A stretch of 64,000 bases of DNA from Gillisella taibaishanensis (GTDB taxonomy: Bacteria > Pseudomonadota > Alphaproteobacteria > Rhizobiales > Rhizobiaceae), in the NCBI RefSeq assembly GCF_001938985.1, contig NZ_MKIN01000022.1:806001-870000 (forward strand). The letters run 5' to 3'. Shown here in pieces: positions 1 through 9,708 of this stretch (positions within the stretch are counted from its first letter, which is position 1; the number at the start of each line of letters is the position of its first letter). The notes below the pieces were generated by a model, which saw nothing but the letters and a program-made list of their open reading frames with translations, was not told the DNA's origin and made no database searches. The position numbers and the translations under genes are program-made.

Positions 1-44
1 GGGCCGCCAATGCCAACCCGCAAAGGACCATGTGCCGATTTCAT
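1..44 (-). CDS. ureG: Urease accessory GTPase UreG, N-terminal fragment
   Basis: Only the first 14 codons lie in the window; the gene runs off the left edge. The reading frame gives MKSAHGPLRVGIGGP, which matches the usual UreG N-terminus leading into the P-loop (GxGGPVGSGKT in the family). The start at 44 has a purine-rich GGGGA ribosome site about 6 bases upstream. UreG is the GTPase that drives nickel insertion into apo-urease together with UreD, UreF and UreE. Its position directly after ureF on the same strand fits the ureEFG order of rhizobial operons. Identification rests on 14 residues plus context. Confidence 0.85.
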   Translation of the reverse strand, partial: MKSAHGPLRVGIGG

Positions 45-103
45 GCTTTTCCCCTTTTTGAAATTATAGGCAGTCAGTTCAGCAGCGATCATGGGACGAG
101 CCA

Positions 104-841
104 TTACGAGCGAAACAGCCGCACCGCCTGCTGCTCATGCCGCGCCGAGACGATATCGACAGCAATTGTGGCACTGCCGAGATCGTCCAGTGTGCTGCCC
201 GCCGCACGCCTTGCCGTCTGTGCCGCGGCCTGTTCAAGACCGGCCAGAATAGCAAGACCGCCGTTCTGGCCGGTCAGTCCAAGCCGGATGCCAGCCGAGA
301 CCTGCTGCGACAGCGCGGCATGGAGATAGGCCGCGATCAGCGCCTCGCAGCCTATCATCTGGCTGGCGCCAACCGCACCGACGATGACGGGATAGGCCAC
401 CGGGCCGCTCGCAAGACCCGAGACCATCTCAGCCCAGGGACCGGCAGCATCGCGAAAGGCTGCGCCCAGCGCCGTTGTTTCCAGATGCCGCTCGCGCGAG
501 CCCGCCAGCGCCAGCGCCAGATCGGAAACCTCAGCCAGCGGGCCTGGCTCACGCCAGACGCGCCAGGCTTGCGCCAGCAGCACGGCATCGTTCCACAGCG
601 GTCCATGGGTCAGCAGGGAGGAAAGCCAGCGCGACAGCGCTTCCGTACGGACGAGATGTCGCGCGCTTTGTAGCGGAGGCTCAGAAGAACCGGGGTTCCC
701 CTCCAGCAGGCCGTCTTCCACCGCCTTTTCCAGGCCGGACGAATAGGCGAAGCCGCCGACCGGAAAGGCGGGCGACAGCCAGGTCATCAGACGGATCAGG
801 CCAAGCGTGTCGAGGGCGGCGCCAGCAGTGGCATCAGCCAT
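104..841 (-). CDS. ureF: Urease accessory protein UreF
   Basis: About 245 residues if started at [12 protein letters not shown]; the frame stays open about 40 codons upstream, but those codons read through the ureE histidine tail. The chosen ATG overlaps the ureE stop by 8 bases, typical of translational coupling. The motif [17 protein letters not shown] near residue 25 is the UreF signature. UreF is all-helical, binds UreD on apo-urease and gates GTPase activity of UreG during nickel-site assembly in the cytoplasm. It is followed by ureG after 59 bases. Family length is 220-250, so the gene is intact. Confidence 0.95.
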   Translation of the reverse strand: MADATAGAALDTLGLIRLMTWLSPAFPVGGFAYSSGLEKAVEDGLLEGNPGSSEPPLQSARHLVRTEALSRWLSSLLTHGPLWNDAVLLAQAWRVWREPGPLAEVSDLALALAGSRERHLETTALGAAFRDAAGPWAEMVSGLASGPVAYPVIVGAVGASQMIGCEALIAAYLHAALSQQVSAGIRLGLTGQNGGLAILAGLEQAAAQTARRAAGSTLDDLGSATIAVDIVSARHEQQAVRLFRS

Positions 842-1334
842 GGGAATGACCCGAGCCTTGATGGCTGTGATGGCTGTGATGGCCGTGGCTGCCATGATTT
901 CCATGGCTGTGATAGGCGCCACGCACTGGTTGGAACGGTTCCACCACGTCGCTAACCTCCGCACCCAGACCTTCCAGCATGGCGCGGATGACAGGATCGC
1001 GGCCGATCAGGATACGGCCCGTCTCGATCTGGGCCGGCAGATGCCGATTGCCGAGATGCCAGGCAAGCTCGAGCAAATGTTGGCCATCACGCGGCGTGAT
1101 CGCGTAGAGCCGCTCTTCGGCAGCCTTCACCTCGATCTGGTCGCCGTTCTCGATCACCAGCCGGTCGCCATCGGCAAACAGTACGGCTTCCTTCAGGTCC
1201 AGCATCACCATCTCGCCGTCGGCAAGATGCAGCAATTTACGGCGTAAATGCCTGCCGTCATGGGCCAGAACCACCGTCGAGACCGCTGGATCAAGCGCAT
1301 CCTTGGCTAAAACGTAAGAGGTCACGCGCAGCAT
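834..1334 (-). CDS. ureE: Urease accessory nickel metallochaperone UreE
   Basis: About 166 residues starting at [13 protein letters not shown]; an ATG seven codons upstream is possible but less like family members. The N-terminal half is the UreE peptide-binding-like domain, with [16 protein letters not shown]; the metal-binding domain has [18 protein letters not shown]. The last 30 residues are mostly His, Gly and Ser, a nickel-binding tail known from several UreE proteins. UreE delivers Ni2+ to the urease active site through UreG. The gene is separated from ureC (7.3-9.0 kb) by about 6 kb of unrelated genes. Confidence 0.95.
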   Translation of the reverse strand: MLRVTSYVLAKDALDPAVSTVVLAHDGRHLRRKLLHLADGEMVMLDLKEAVLFADGDRLVIENGDQIEVKAAEERLYAITPRDGQHLLELAWHLGNRHLPAQIETGRILIGRDPVIRAMLEGLGAEVSDVVEPFQPVRGAYHSHGNHGSHGHHSHHSHQGSGHSHG

Positions 1335-1527
1335 CGCCACTCCATGATCCCGCAAAGCGCCGCAGCGCTGCAGGGTCGCTATCGATTTCTTAAAAAGCGG
1401 ATCGGCGGAGGGTGTCCGCCAGACGGTTACGAAAGGACCTTAGTCCCCGCAACATCTGGACTTTGCGCAAAATCCACGCCCGGCGCAACAGGCAAATGAC
1501 GCAGGAGGCAATGCACGCGCCGCGCCT

Positions 1528-2346
1528 TCAGAAGGCCGGCTGAATTTCCGGGACCAGGGGTAGCGGGTCCTGCAACAGTTCATGCACGATGCAGTTGCGT
1601 CCATTGGCCTTGGCGCGGTAGAGCGCCCGGTCCGCGGCGGCATAGACAGCCTCCGGCCGACGCTCCAGCGAAATCTCGGTAACGCCGATCGAGATCGTGG
1701 TTGAAATCGGCTTGCCGTCGAATTGCAGGCGCAGATTTTCGATAGCGCGGCGGATCGCCTCGATCCGCTCCAGCCGCTGATTCAGCGTGCCGCCGTGGAT
1801 GATCAGCCCGAATTCTTCGCCGCCAAGCCGGGCGCTGACATGCGGCGCACTTGCAAAATGACTGAAAATTTCCGCCACCGCGCGAATGACGAAATCGCCG
1901 GCGCTATGGCCATAGACATCGTTGATCGCCTTGAAACGATCGAGATCGGCAATGGCAAGCGAGGCATCGTGGAGCGCCCCTTCCATGGCCTCGGCGAAGG
2001 CACGGCGGTTGAGCAGGCCAGAAAGGCCATCAATTCGGCTCAGATGCTCATATTTCGCCTTGGCGATGGCAAGGGTGCGGACCTCACGGGCCACGAAGAC
2101 GCCGTTGACGGTCGTCACGAAGCCACTGATGAGCCAGGTCATGGCAACGCTGAGCTTGACCGCCTCTCCAAGCGGCATCCGGATCAACCCGAACACCCAG
2201 AAAGCCGGCAAAAACACAAGCTGAACTGCCAGCGACAAGGCCACGGACGACAGAATAAGAGGCATGACAAAGCTAAAAATATTGCCCCGTAGCGACAAGT
2301 CTTCAAAACCCTGACGCAGCGAAAGCCACTTCAATATTCGAATCAC
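1528..2346 (-). CDS. Membrane-anchored diguanylate cyclase (GGDEF)
   Basis: 272 residues from a GTG start preceded by a strong AAAGGGGG site. Two hydrophobic segments (about residues 22-52 and 62-85) anchor the protein; the C-terminal 170 residues form a GGDEF domain. The catalytic signature is RLGGEEF, with upstream DLDRFKAINDVYGHSAGD for nucleotide and metal binding. These features predict synthesis of cyclic di-GMP from two GTP. The RxxD inhibitory I-site expected five residues before GGEEF is absent (the stretch reads SAPHVSA), so product feedback at that site is unlikely. No sensory domain beyond the membrane segments is visible. It is a single-gene unit. Confidence 0.9.
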   Translation of the reverse strand: MIRILKWLSLRQGFEDLSLRGNIFSFVMPLILSSVALSLAVQLVFLPAFWVFGLIRMPLGEAVKLSVAMTWLISGFVTTVNGVFVAREVRTLAIAKAKYEHLSRIDGLSGLLNRRAFAEAMEGALHDASLAIADLDRFKAINDVYGHSAGDFVIRAVAEIFSHFASAPHVSARLGGEEFGLIIHGGTLNQRLERIEAIRRAIENLRLQFDGKPISTTISIGVTEISLERRPEAVYAAADRALYRAKANGRNCIVHELLQDPLPLVPEIQPAF

Positions 2347-2527
2347 CTCTCGGCCCCCTTTTCTGCTTTTCTCTGGGATAGGCCTGTTTTGTGTGTCGTT
2401 TCCTAAATCAATGCTTAGAATTTTAGCGACCGCCGCCGCCGGTCATCGCACCGTTTCAGTACACTGGCCCTATGCCGCGATCATCAGGGCAAAGGCAGGG
2501 GGACTTATAAAATTTGAAATACAGACG

Positions 2528-2556
2528 TGAAAAAACCCGGCTCGAGGCCGGGTTTT
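2528..2556. terminator. Bidirectional hairpin terminator
   Basis: AACCCGGC and GCCGGGTT form an 8-bp stem with a 5-base loop, with A-rich and T-rich flanks. It lies about 140 bases downstream of the peroxiredoxin gene, which is transcribed leftward, and upstream of the diguanylate cyclase. Confidence 0.7.
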
Positions 2557-2589
2557 CGAAAGGTGACGCTGGCAGAGCTCCAACAGTCG

Positions 2590-2699
2590 TTCTGCCGCAT
2601 TTCCAAACAGGAAATGGGTTTTCACTTTCCCTGGAAATGCTTTGTTTTCACGCATTTCCGGACGGGAAACCGGTTCCCACTTTCCATGGAAATGCTTTA
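2590..2699. repeat. Interspersed palindromic repeat (AAACCGGTT family)
   Basis: Two imperfect copies of a module with GGAAATG arms around a GGGAAACCGGTTCCCACTTT core. Relatives occur at 12.1, 14.5, 24.6, 36.5, 55.3 and 63.0 kb. The right edge reads into the stop codon of the peroxiredoxin gene (TAA at 2699-2697). The rest of the gap from 2347 to 2590 shows no gene and should contain the diguanylate cyclase promoter. Confidence 0.7.
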
Positions 2700-3236
2700 G
2701 GCCGCCTGCTTTGCCTTGAGCTGTTCCAGGATATTCTGCGGCGAGGAAACGCCATAGGGATCGCTGTCGGCGTTGTCGCAATAGCCTTCTTCCTCAAACC
2801 ACTGCTCGACCACGCCGTCATTGATCACGGCGGCGTAGCGCCAGGAGCGCATACCAAAGCCGAGATTGTCCTTGGAGACGAGCATGCCCATCTTGCGGGT
2901 GAATTCGCCGGAGCCATCGGGGATGAGCTTAACGTTTTCAAGGTTCTGCTGCTTGCCCCAGGCATTCATGACAAACGCGTCATTGACCGAAATGCAGTAG
3001 ATCTCGTCGATGCCGGCGGCCTTGAATTCGCCGTACAGCTTTTCGAAATCCGGCAGCTGGAAGGTCGAGCAGGTCGGGGTGAAGGCACCCGGAAGCGAAA
3101 AGAGCACGACCTTCTTGCCCTTGAAATAATCGTCCGAAGTCATGTCCTGCCAACGGAACGGATTTGGCCCGCCCACCTGCTCATCACGAACACGGGTGCG
3201 GAAGGTGACGCTGGGCACTTTTCTGCCAATAAGCAT
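2697..3236 (-). CDS. Peroxiredoxin (PRX5 / AhpC-TSA type)
   Basis: 179 residues from MLIGRKVPSVTF, with an AGGAGAAC ribosome site 5 bases upstream; a longer open frame exists but lacks family similarity. The motif PGAFTPTCSTFQLP carries the peroxidatic cysteine with the conserved Pro and Thr of the active site. Two further cysteines (EIYCIS and EGYCDN) could act in resolution. The length and the pattern GMRSWRYAAVINDGVVE fit the PRX5-like group, which reduces H2O2 and alkyl hydroperoxides using glutathione/glutaredoxin or thioredoxin. It stands alone, in its own transcript. Confidence 0.92.
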   Translation of the reverse strand: MLIGRKVPSVTFRTRVRDEQVGGPNPFRWQDMTSDDYFKGKKVVLFSLPGAFTPTCSTFQLPDFEKLYGEFKAAGIDEIYCISVNDAFVMNAWGKQQNLENVKLIPDGSGEFTRKMGMLVSKDNLGFGMRSWRYAAVINDGVVEQWFEEEGYCDNADSDPYGVSSPQNILEQLKAKQAA

Positions 3237-3248
3237 CGCTGTTCTCCT

Positions 3249-3740
3249 TGACTGTCGATGATAGAAGGCAGCCGGTTGCGGCTGCCCGGATCGGGCACCG
3301 ATTACCCCGGATCGCCTTGCGATGCAGCATGAAATTAATGGAAATGGTGCATCGCATGCCAGACTTGCAATATGCGCATAACAAGATCGACGCATAACGG
3401 CGGCAGATCTCGCAGCCAATACCACCTAAAAAAGCCGATTACATCTGCGCTGGAAGATGGCACACCTGCAACGCAACCATGAAAGGTTCACAATCGTACA
3501 GTAGTGATCCGTTTCGAGATTAGAGCGTAAGCAAAATGATGCAGGTCACTGTAATCACATAAAAAAACAGAAAAAACAGTCGCTGAAGCATTGCAAAAAA
3601 CTTTGCCACGTATTTTAATCATGGAATATTCGGTGTTTACAATGTATTAAGCGTGCAACTAGAAGAAGCGTTTATTAGATCGTTCCGATGCCGATTGCCG
3701 ACAACGATCTTTGGTACCGGGTAGGTTGGAGACGGATACG
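3249..3740. other. Intergenic region, no gene recognised
   Basis: About 490 bases between the divergent peroxiredoxin and glycosyltransferase genes. It is AT-rich from about 3480 to 3660. It must hold both promoters. I see no tRNA-like fold, no convincing ORF and no clear inverted repeat. Confidence 0.6.
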
Positions 3741-4976
3741 ATGGTGAATGCTGATCAGCAGGCTGGGAAGCCCCAGCCCTTGAATGCTGCAAGCGACAAG
3801 CCTCGGCTCTCGGTGCTGGCCCCGACCCGTTATCCCTGGCGTTTCAATTCGCCGCGTCAAAGCCGCCATAACATCGAAAACCGCGATTTCGTGCCGATGA
3901 ACTACATCTCGCCGAAGCTCGAGGGTATCACGGTTTTTCAGCCCTTGCCGCCGCGCCGTTTCGACCTCATCCACGCCTTCAATCGTATTCCGGTCAGCCC
4001 GACGCCATTCCTGATCTCGTTCGAGTCGCACATGCCGCGCGGCTTCGGCATCGAACAATCCACGCTCTACCGCTTCATGACCAGCCGTCTGCTGTCGGAC
4101 CGTTGCCTTGGCATCGGCGCGATTTCCGAACATGCACGCCGGATCTTCCAGAAGACCCATCGCAACAATCCGGCCTATGAGCGGCTGAACCGCAAGCTGT
4201 TCATGCGCTATCCCAATATGGTGATCGAAGATCGGCCCGATACGCTCAACGACAATGGCCAAGGCCCGATCCGTATCGTTTTTGTTGGCAATCACTTCGC
4301 CCGCAAGGGTGGCTGCGTCGGCCTGCGCATGGCTGAAATAGCGCTGGAACGCGGCATCGACTTGCAAGTCGACATCGTCTCCAGCATCGAAGTCGGGCCG
4401 ATGTCCTGGACCGACCCGCTACAGCCCGGCTATTTCGACCGCTACCGCCAGATGCTCTCGCTGCCGAATGTCCGCCATGTACAGAATGTGCCCAACAGCG
4501 AGGTGCTGAAAATCCTGCGCAATGCGCATTTCTCGCTGCTGACGACCTTCTGTGACACCTTCGGCTTCAGCGCCATCGAATCCATGGCCAATTACGTGCC
4601 CGTCATCGCCACCGCGCAGGGCGCCCTGCCCGAATTCATCAAGCACCGCCAGAACGGCCTGATGCTACCGATGGAAACCACTGATATCGGCGAATGGAAA
4701 CATATCGCCGACGACCGCACCACGCCGGAATTCGCCGAAGTCCATGCCCGCGAAATCGAGCGCCTGGCCGAGACAAGCCTTGCCGAAATAACCACCCTGA
4801 TGGCCGACCGTAACGCCTACCAGGCCATGCGTCGGGCTGCTTATGTTACCGCCAAGTCCACCTTCTCGGCGAGCGACGCCAATGAGTTCTGGGACGATTT
4901 GTATGTCGAGGCGCTGAACCGCTACCGCACCGGCCAAACGTCTTCGGGAATGGCGCAGAAGCCGTTTTCGGGGTGA
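3741..4976 (+). CDS. Glycosyltransferase family 4 (group 1)
   Basis: About 411 residues from ATG 3741, preceded by GGAG at 8 bases; a TTG ten codons upstream is a less likely start. The C-terminal half has the GT-B nucleotide-sugar domain: IRIVFVGNHFARKGG, then the EX7E-like region FGFSAIESMANYVPVIAT and GALPEFI. The N-terminal half carries RFDLIHAFNRIP, a GT4-style acceptor domain motif. No transmembrane segment or signal peptide is seen, so it is a cytosolic or peripheral enzyme. Donor and acceptor cannot be read from the sequence. No polysaccharide genes are adjacent, so its pathway is open. Confidence 0.85.
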   Translation: MVNADQQAGKPQPLNAASDKPRLSVLAPTRYPWRFNSPRQSRHNIENRDFVPMNYISPKLEGITVFQPLPPRRFDLIHAFNRIPVSPTPFLISFESHMPRGFGIEQSTLYRFMTSRLLSDRCLGIGAISEHARRIFQKTHRNNPAYERLNRKLFMRYPNMVIEDRPDTLNDNGQGPIRIVFVGNHFARKGGCVGLRMAEIALERGIDLQVDIVSSIEVGPMSWTDPLQPGYFDRYRQMLSLPNVRHVQNVPNSEVLKILRNAHFSLLTTFCDTFGFSAIESMANYVPVIATAQGALPEFIKHRQNGLMLPMETTDIGEWKHIADDRTTPEFAEVHAREIERLAETSLAEITTLMADRNAYQAMRRAAYVTAKSTFSASDANEFWDDLYVEALNRYRTGQTSSGMAQKPFSG

Positions 4977-5035
4977 GTAAGAGAAGGCACTGGTAATCGT
5001 ATCGCGCAAGTGGCTCTGTCGACGCAGGAGAGCCA

Positions 5036-5087
5036 TAGAGCATGCCCGGACACAAAGCCGCTCCGCACTTTTGCTGGACATGCTCTA
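5036..5087. repeat. Palindromic repeat overlapping a stop codon
   Basis: TAGAGCATG (5036-5044) and CATGCTCTA (5079-5087) are exact inverted arms around a variable centre. The right arm supplies the TAG stop codon of the minus-strand ornithine cyclodeaminase homologue (5087-5085). It lies between two convergent genes and could act as a bidirectional terminator, though it has no T-tract. Confidence 0.7.
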
Positions 5088-6026
5088 GCTACCTGCTGAC
5101 TTCTCCAAAAGCCGGTCGAACAGAGCCGACGCGACCGCCACCTCGGTGCCGGCCAGACCGACGGAACAGAACAGGCTCACCTCGTCCGCCGTCTGGCGCC
5201 CCGGCACCCTCCCGGCCACGATATCCGAAAGCTCGACTAAGCTCTGCTCCTTGCCCGATCCGTGCAGGAAAAAAGGGGAAGCATAGGCACCGGTCTGCTC
5301 CCGAGAGTCGGTGGCGATGACATTGGCTCTACCGACGATATCCAGCGCGAGTTCATGGGCTTTAGCGGTCTTCGGACCGATCGTCGTCACATGTACGCCA
5401 GCCTTGAGATCGGAGGCGCTGACAACAGGTATCGGGCTCGATGTGGCGCAGATGACGATGTCAGCATCACCGACAGCCTCGGACACGCTCACCGCTGCCC
5501 TCACCTCGATACCGAGGTCGCGCTGCATCTCCTGCGCAAACGCCATTCGATTGGCCTCGTTCCGGCTATAGACCAAGGCGAGATCGAGGCTTCGAACCGC
5601 TGCTGCGGCGGCAAGCTGCGTTCTCGCATGCCGGCCGCTGCCGAGCACGGCGGCAATACGCGCCGTTGGCGCGCTAAGGTGCCGGATGGCAACGCCGCCG
5701 ATTGCCCCAGTGCGGATAGCTCCCAGCCTCTGGCCAAGGACCAGCCCTTTCAGCCTGCCAGTCTCGGCGGACCAGACGGCGACGATCTGCGAATGCTCGT
5801 CGCTGTCGAACGTGTCGTAAACCCGGAATCCCGCGACTGGCTGCTCTCCCAGCGTCCCGCCGATGGTGAACACCAGATCCCCGTGCCCGGGAAAGGAGAC
5901 ATTGTGCCTGGGCGGAGACACGGCCTTCCCGCGAGCCTTGGCAAGCAGCACCGCCTCCACCGCGTCGATAGCCAAGGGCATGGACGCATATCCAGCGAGA
6001 TCTTCATCATGCAAAATGATTGTCAT
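5085..6026 (-). CDS. Ornithine cyclodeaminase / mu-crystallin family oxidoreductase
   Basis: 313 residues, typical of the family. It shows the N-terminal substrate region (SPPRHNVSFPGHGDLVFTIGG), the RTGAIGGVAIRHL motif, and the Rossmann GxGxxA-like segment AAVLGSGRHARTQ around residue 130, followed by ATSSPIPV and HVTTIGP. Members are NAD(P)-dependent: ornithine cyclodeaminases, alanine dehydrogenases, ketimine reductases or enzymes of opine and siderophore precursor synthesis. The substrate cannot be assigned. It is convergent with the glycosyltransferase gene and divergent from the membrane-protease-like gene at 6189. Confidence 0.85.
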   Translation of the reverse strand: MTIILHDEDLAGYASMPLAIDAVEAVLLAKARGKAVSPPRHNVSFPGHGDLVFTIGGTLGEQPVAGFRVYDTFDSDEHSQIVAVWSAETGRLKGLVLGQRLGAIRTGAIGGVAIRHLSAPTARIAAVLGSGRHARTQLAAAAAVRSLDLALVYSRNEANRMAFAQEMQRDLGIEVRAAVSVSEAVGDADIVICATSSPIPVVSASDLKAGVHVTTIGPKTAKAHELALDIVGRANVIATDSREQTGAYASPFFLHGSGKEQSLVELSDIVAGRVPGRQTADEVSLFCSVGLAGTEVAVASALFDRLLEKSAGS

Positions 6027-6188
6027 CGCGATAACTCCAGATTGTATAAATGATGAGTAGCGGCGGTCGTGGCGGTGATCAACCGCCCCTTGAGGTCAGA
6101 GCAACGCATTGATGCATTGGCAACGGCAGTCGTTGAAAATGGTACGCCGTGATCCATCTCACTCATAATTCAACCACGATGGACCGAG

Positions 6189-7268
6189 ATGGCTTTTTTA
6201 CTCACCGTCACTTTATCATTCACCATCTCACTGGCCGTCGGCGTCATTCTGCACGAGCTTGGCCACGTCTGCGCTGCATGGCTTGTCCGATTACAGGTTC
6301 GAGAGGTCAGAATAGGGATGGGCAAGACCTTTTTTCAGAAAAAGCTTAGACATGGCGATTTTGTTCTGAAGTCATTCCCCATCTGCGGAATGGTCTCTAC
6401 CTATCTGCCGTTGAAGTCGGAACGTCGCTTGGCAACAATATTTTTTTGTTCAGGCGGGATAATAATGAATACCTTATTATTAATTATTTCTTTCATCGTA
6501 CTGATGGAATTCCGAGATACAGATATTTTTAATCTCGCTATTTCTTGCAGCATCGCGGTTCAGAGCGCTCTGATAATCAGGAACAGCTTTCCACGGAAAA
6601 CTATTGTTTACGGAAAGTTTATACCGAACGATGGGCTCGCAATTTCTCATTTAATATTCAATAGGCACGATGAAACACAATTATACAGAAAAATATATTT
6701 CGAAAATATCAAATACATCAACAACGAAGAAGAAAATTTCCAGGTTAATGCTGCATCAGAACGAGCGGCCTATCACCTTTATTGGGTTCAGAACGGAAAC
6801 TTCGACCAGATTGCGCCTCATGTCCATGCCCTACAAAGCGAATTAAAGAATTCCATTTCGAAAATTGAAAAAGTGCTTATACTCGAAACGTTGGTAACAG
6901 TCTTTCTGTCTCAGCCCCGCGTAACCAAGCTTGATAAGCTCAATTCCTGGTCTGAAACCGCCCTTTCCTTGCGCCCCGATCTAGATGCCGTGAAGGCGAC
7001 AAGAGCTTCAGTTCTTATCGAAAGTGACAAGATAGAGGAAGGGCTCAAACTGCTATCGACAGCGGAGGCGCCTGATGCCCTCAATCGGACTTTTATGCTC
7101 GCCTATGAGGCTCTCGCATATCACAAGGCGAACGACCGCGACAAAGCAAAGGCATTCTTCAGAACCGCTTTAACTGATTATGACCGGCTTTTCAAAGATA
7201 GCCGGCCATATTATCCGCTGCTCCTGCGGATCGGCGCACAGTTGGAGGTCGAGATGCCACCTGCCTGA
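6189..7268 (+). CDS. M50-like membrane metalloprotease with helical C-terminal domain
   Basis: 359 residues from ATG 6189. The first transmembrane segment contains HELGH at residues 22-26, an HExxH zinc motif placed as in site-2-protease (M50) enzymes. A second hydrophobic segment carries SGGIIMN (about residues 93-99), resembling the GPxxN motif, and PNDG (about 145) resembles the conserved DG motif that supplies the third zinc ligand. The C-terminal 190 residues are soluble and helical, with TPR-like repeats (RAAYHLYWVQNGNF, AYEALAYHKANDRDKAKAFF). The gene is clearly more AT-rich than its neighbours, suggesting transfer. The substrate is unknown; the protease call is by motif only. Confidence 0.6.
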   Translation: MAFLLTVTLSFTISLAVGVILHELGHVCAAWLVRLQVREVRIGMGKTFFQKKLRHGDFVLKSFPICGMVSTYLPLKSERRLATIFFCSGGIIMNTLLLIISFIVLMEFRDTDIFNLAISCSIAVQSALIIRNSFPRKTIVYGKFIPNDGLAISHLIFNRHDETQLYRKIYFENIKYINNEEENFQVNAASERAAYHLYWVQNGNFDQIAPHVHALQSELKNSISKIEKVLILETLVTVFLSQPRVTKLDKLNSWSETALSLRPDLDAVKATRASVLIESDKIEEGLKLLSTAEAPDALNRTFMLAYEALAYHKANDRDKAKAFFRTALTDYDRLFKDSRPYYPLLLRIGAQLEVEMPPA

Positions 7269-7330
7269 CACAGCAGAGTGAGCTGCGCACCACCTCAGCC
7301 GTAGCCTACTCTATTGTTCTTCCTGACAAA

Positions 7331-9043
7331 TCAGAACAAGAAATACCGCTGCGCCATCGGCAGGACTGTTGCCGGTTCGCAGGTCAGGAGTTCGCCATCG
7401 GCGCGCACTGCGTAGGTTTCTGGATCGACCTCGATATGCGGCGTCAGGCTGTTATGGATCATCGAGGCCTTGGAAATGCCGCCGCGGGTGTTCTTTACCG
7501 CCAGCAATTGCTTGGACACGCCGAGCCGCTGGGCAAGGCCGCCGTCGAGTGCTGCTTGCGAAACGAAGGTGACGGAGGAATTGGTGCGAGCCTTGCCATA
7601 GGCTCCGAACATATGACGATAATGCACCGGCTGCGGCGTCGGGATCGAGGCGTTCGGGTCACCCATGGGTGCTGCGGCAATCATACCACCGAGCAGCACC
7701 ATGTCTGGCTTGACGCCGAAGAAGGCCGGGTTCCAGATGACCAGATCGGCGCGCTTGCCGACCTCGACCGAACCGATCTCATGGCTGAGGCCGTGGGCGA
7801 TGGCCGGGTTGATGGTGTATTTAGCGATGTAGCGCTTGACGCGCATATTGTCGTTTTCGCCGGTTTCGCTGGGCAGGCGGCCACGCTGGCGCTTCATCTT
7901 GTCGGCAGTCTGCCAGGTACGGATCGCGACTTCGCCGACGCGGCCCATGGCCTGGCTGTCGGAGGAGATGATCGAGAAAGCGCCGATATCGTGGAGAATG
8001 TCTTCCGCCGCGATGGTTTCCTTGCGGATGCGGCTTTCGGCAAAGGCGATGTCTTCAGGGATCGTCTTGCTGAGGTGATGGCAGACCATCAGCATGTCGA
8101 GATGCTCGTCCAATGTGTTGATCGTGTATGGCCGCGTCGGATTGGTCGAGGACGGGATGACATTCTGCTGGCCGCAGATCTTGATGATGTCGGGCGCGTG
8201 GCCACCACCGGCACCTTCCGTGTGGAAGGCATGGATGGTGCGGCCCTTGATGGCGCCGACCGTATCCTCAACGAAGCCGCTTTCGTTTAGCGTATCAGTG
8301 TGGATCATCACCTGCACGTCGTATTCGTCGGCGACCGACAGGCAGCAATCGATCGCGCCTGGCGTCGTCCCCCAGTCCTCGTGCAGTTTCAATGCGCAGG
8401 CACCGCCCAGCACCATTTCCTCCAGCGCGCCCGGCAGCGAGGCATTGCCCTTGCCGGCAAAGGCAAGGTTCATCGGGAAGGCGTCGGCCGCTTCGATCAT
8501 CCGGGCGATGTGCCAGGGCCCAGGCGTGCAGGTGGTGGCAAGCGTGCCATGCGCCGGGCCGGTGCCGCCGCCCAGCATGCAGGTGAGGCCTGACATCAGC
8601 GCTTCCTCGATCTGCTGCGGGCAGATGAAATGGATATGCGCGTCCATGCCGCCGGCGGTGACGATCTTGCCTTCGCCGGCAATCGCCTCCGTGCCCGGAC
8701 CGACGATAATGTCTACGCCCGGCTGCGTATCCGGGTTGCCGGCCTTGCCGATGGCGACGATGCGTCCGTCCTTCAGGCCGATATCGGCTTTGACGATGCC
8801 CCAGTGATCGATGATCAGTGCGTTGGTGATAACGGTATCGACCGCGCCATTGGCACGCGTCACCTGGCTCTGGCCCATGCCGTCGCGGATGACCTTGCCG
8901 CCGCCGAATTTCACCTCGTCGCCGTAATGGGTGTAATCCTTCTCCACCTCGACGAACAATTCGGTATCGGCCAGCCGCAGCTTGTCACCGGTCGTCGGGC
9001 CGAACATGCTGGCATAGGCAGCGCGAGACATCTTGTAAGGCAT
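7331..9043 (-). CDS. ureC: Urease alpha subunit UreC
   Basis: 570 residues from [15 protein letters not shown], with GAAGGAG upstream; the frame is open 15 codons further but without family similarity. All active-site residues are present, shifted by two relative to Klebsiella numbering: nickel ligands H136, H138, H248, H274 and D362, the carbamylated bridging lysine K219, and the flap C321-H322-H323. With UreA and UreB it forms the cytoplasmic dinickel enzyme that hydrolyses urea to ammonia and carbamate. It is the last gene of the ureD-to-ureC unit; ureE and ureF lie about 6 kb further on the same strand. Confidence 0.98.
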   Translation of the reverse strand: MPYKMSRAAYASMFGPTTGDKLRLADTELFVEVEKDYTHYGDEVKFGGGKVIRDGMGQSQVTRANGAVDTVITNALIIDHWGIVKADIGLKDGRIVAIGKAGNPDTQPGVDIIVGPGTEAIAGEGKIVTAGGMDAHIHFICPQQIEEALMSGLTCMLGGGTGPAHGTLATTCTPGPWHIARMIEAADAFPMNLAFAGKGNASLPGALEEMVLGGACALKLHEDWGTTPGAIDCCLSVADEYDVQVMIHTDTLNESGFVEDTVGAIKGRTIHAFHTEGAGGGHAPDIIKICGQQNVIPSSTNPTRPYTINTLDEHLDMLMVCHHLSKTIPEDIAFAESRIRKETIAAEDILHDIGAFSIISSDSQAMGRVGEVAIRTWQTADKMKRQRGRLPSETGENDNMRVKRYIAKYTINPAIAHGLSHEIGSVEVGKRADLVIWNPAFFGVKPDMVLLGGMIAAAPMGDPNASIPTPQPVHYRHMFGAYGKARTNSSVTFVSQAALDGGLAQRLGVSKQLLAVKNTRGGISKASMIHNSLTPHIEVDPETYAVRADGELLTCEPATVLPMAQRYFLF

Positions 9044-9047
9044 GAAA

Positions 9048-9692
9048 TCAGGCTCCTTCGGACAGGGCGGATAGAGAAGAAGGCTCAAGGCGCGTCAGCC
9101 GCCCGGCCTCGATATGGGCATTGATGAGTTGCCGTTCTGCCGCGAAGGGATGGCCGCTCCAGCCCTCGTGCGAAAACCCGGCAAGAAAAACGGTATCGCC
9201 AGCAAAAGTCGGATCTTGCAGGATATGGCTCACCACCACAAGGCCGCTGCTCGGCACGACATAGGATCCGGGGTCATAGGGGGTGAGCGCAGCCACCGCA
9301 GACTCGTGGGTGCTCCCGGGCAGCACGAAATGATCCTTGCCGCCGCTGCGGGCAAAGGCATCGAAATCCTCGGTATGATCCTCGAACAGGTCCTCGAGTT
9401 CTGGAAAGTCCTGCAGCACCTCGGGCTTCATCGCCTCGAGCTTTACGGGATCGCGCACGGACCAGATGGCCCCGCTTTCGCTCACGGCCCGGCTGTTGCG
9501 CCAGGTGCGGCTACGCAACATTGTCTTTGCCGGTCGACCGGTATTGCAAACCGCGACAATGTCGGTACGTCGGCCTGCCCGACCGAAATTGCGGACATTG
9601 TTGAAGCGGATCACCAGATCGGCAGCGTCGATCGCATCCGCAACCTCCTGCGGAACGTCGCCATTGCCAATGATCATAATGCGCCGGGTCAT
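9048..9692 (-). CDS. Urease-operon accessory protein, GT29 (sialyltransferase)-like fold
   Basis: 214 residues, starting 16 bases after the preceding frameshifted gene and ending 4 bases before ureC, so it is inside the urease transcript. The N-terminus ([28 protein letters not shown]) resembles the nucleotide-sugar site of sialyltransferase-like GT29 proteins (GNxG..., then D-VIRFN). Similar genes are annotated as urease operon accessory proteins in rhizobia. There is no membrane segment. A glycosyltransferase inside a urease operon has no obvious role; it may modify a surface molecule or be unrelated to urease maturation. The fold call is by recalled motif, not by search. Confidence 0.7.
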   Translation of the reverse strand: MTRRIMIIGNGDVPQEVADAIDAADLVIRFNNVRNFGRAGRRTDIVAVCNTGRPAKTMLRSRTWRNSRAVSESGAIWSVRDPVKLEAMKPEVLQDFPELEDLFEDHTEDFDAFARSGGKDHFVLPGSTHESAVAALTPYDPGSYVVPSSGLVVVSHILQDPTFAGDTVFLAGFSHEGWSGHPFAAERQLINAHIEAGRLTRLEPSSLSALSEGA

Positions 9693-9708
9693 AATGCTTC
9701 CGTTCAGA

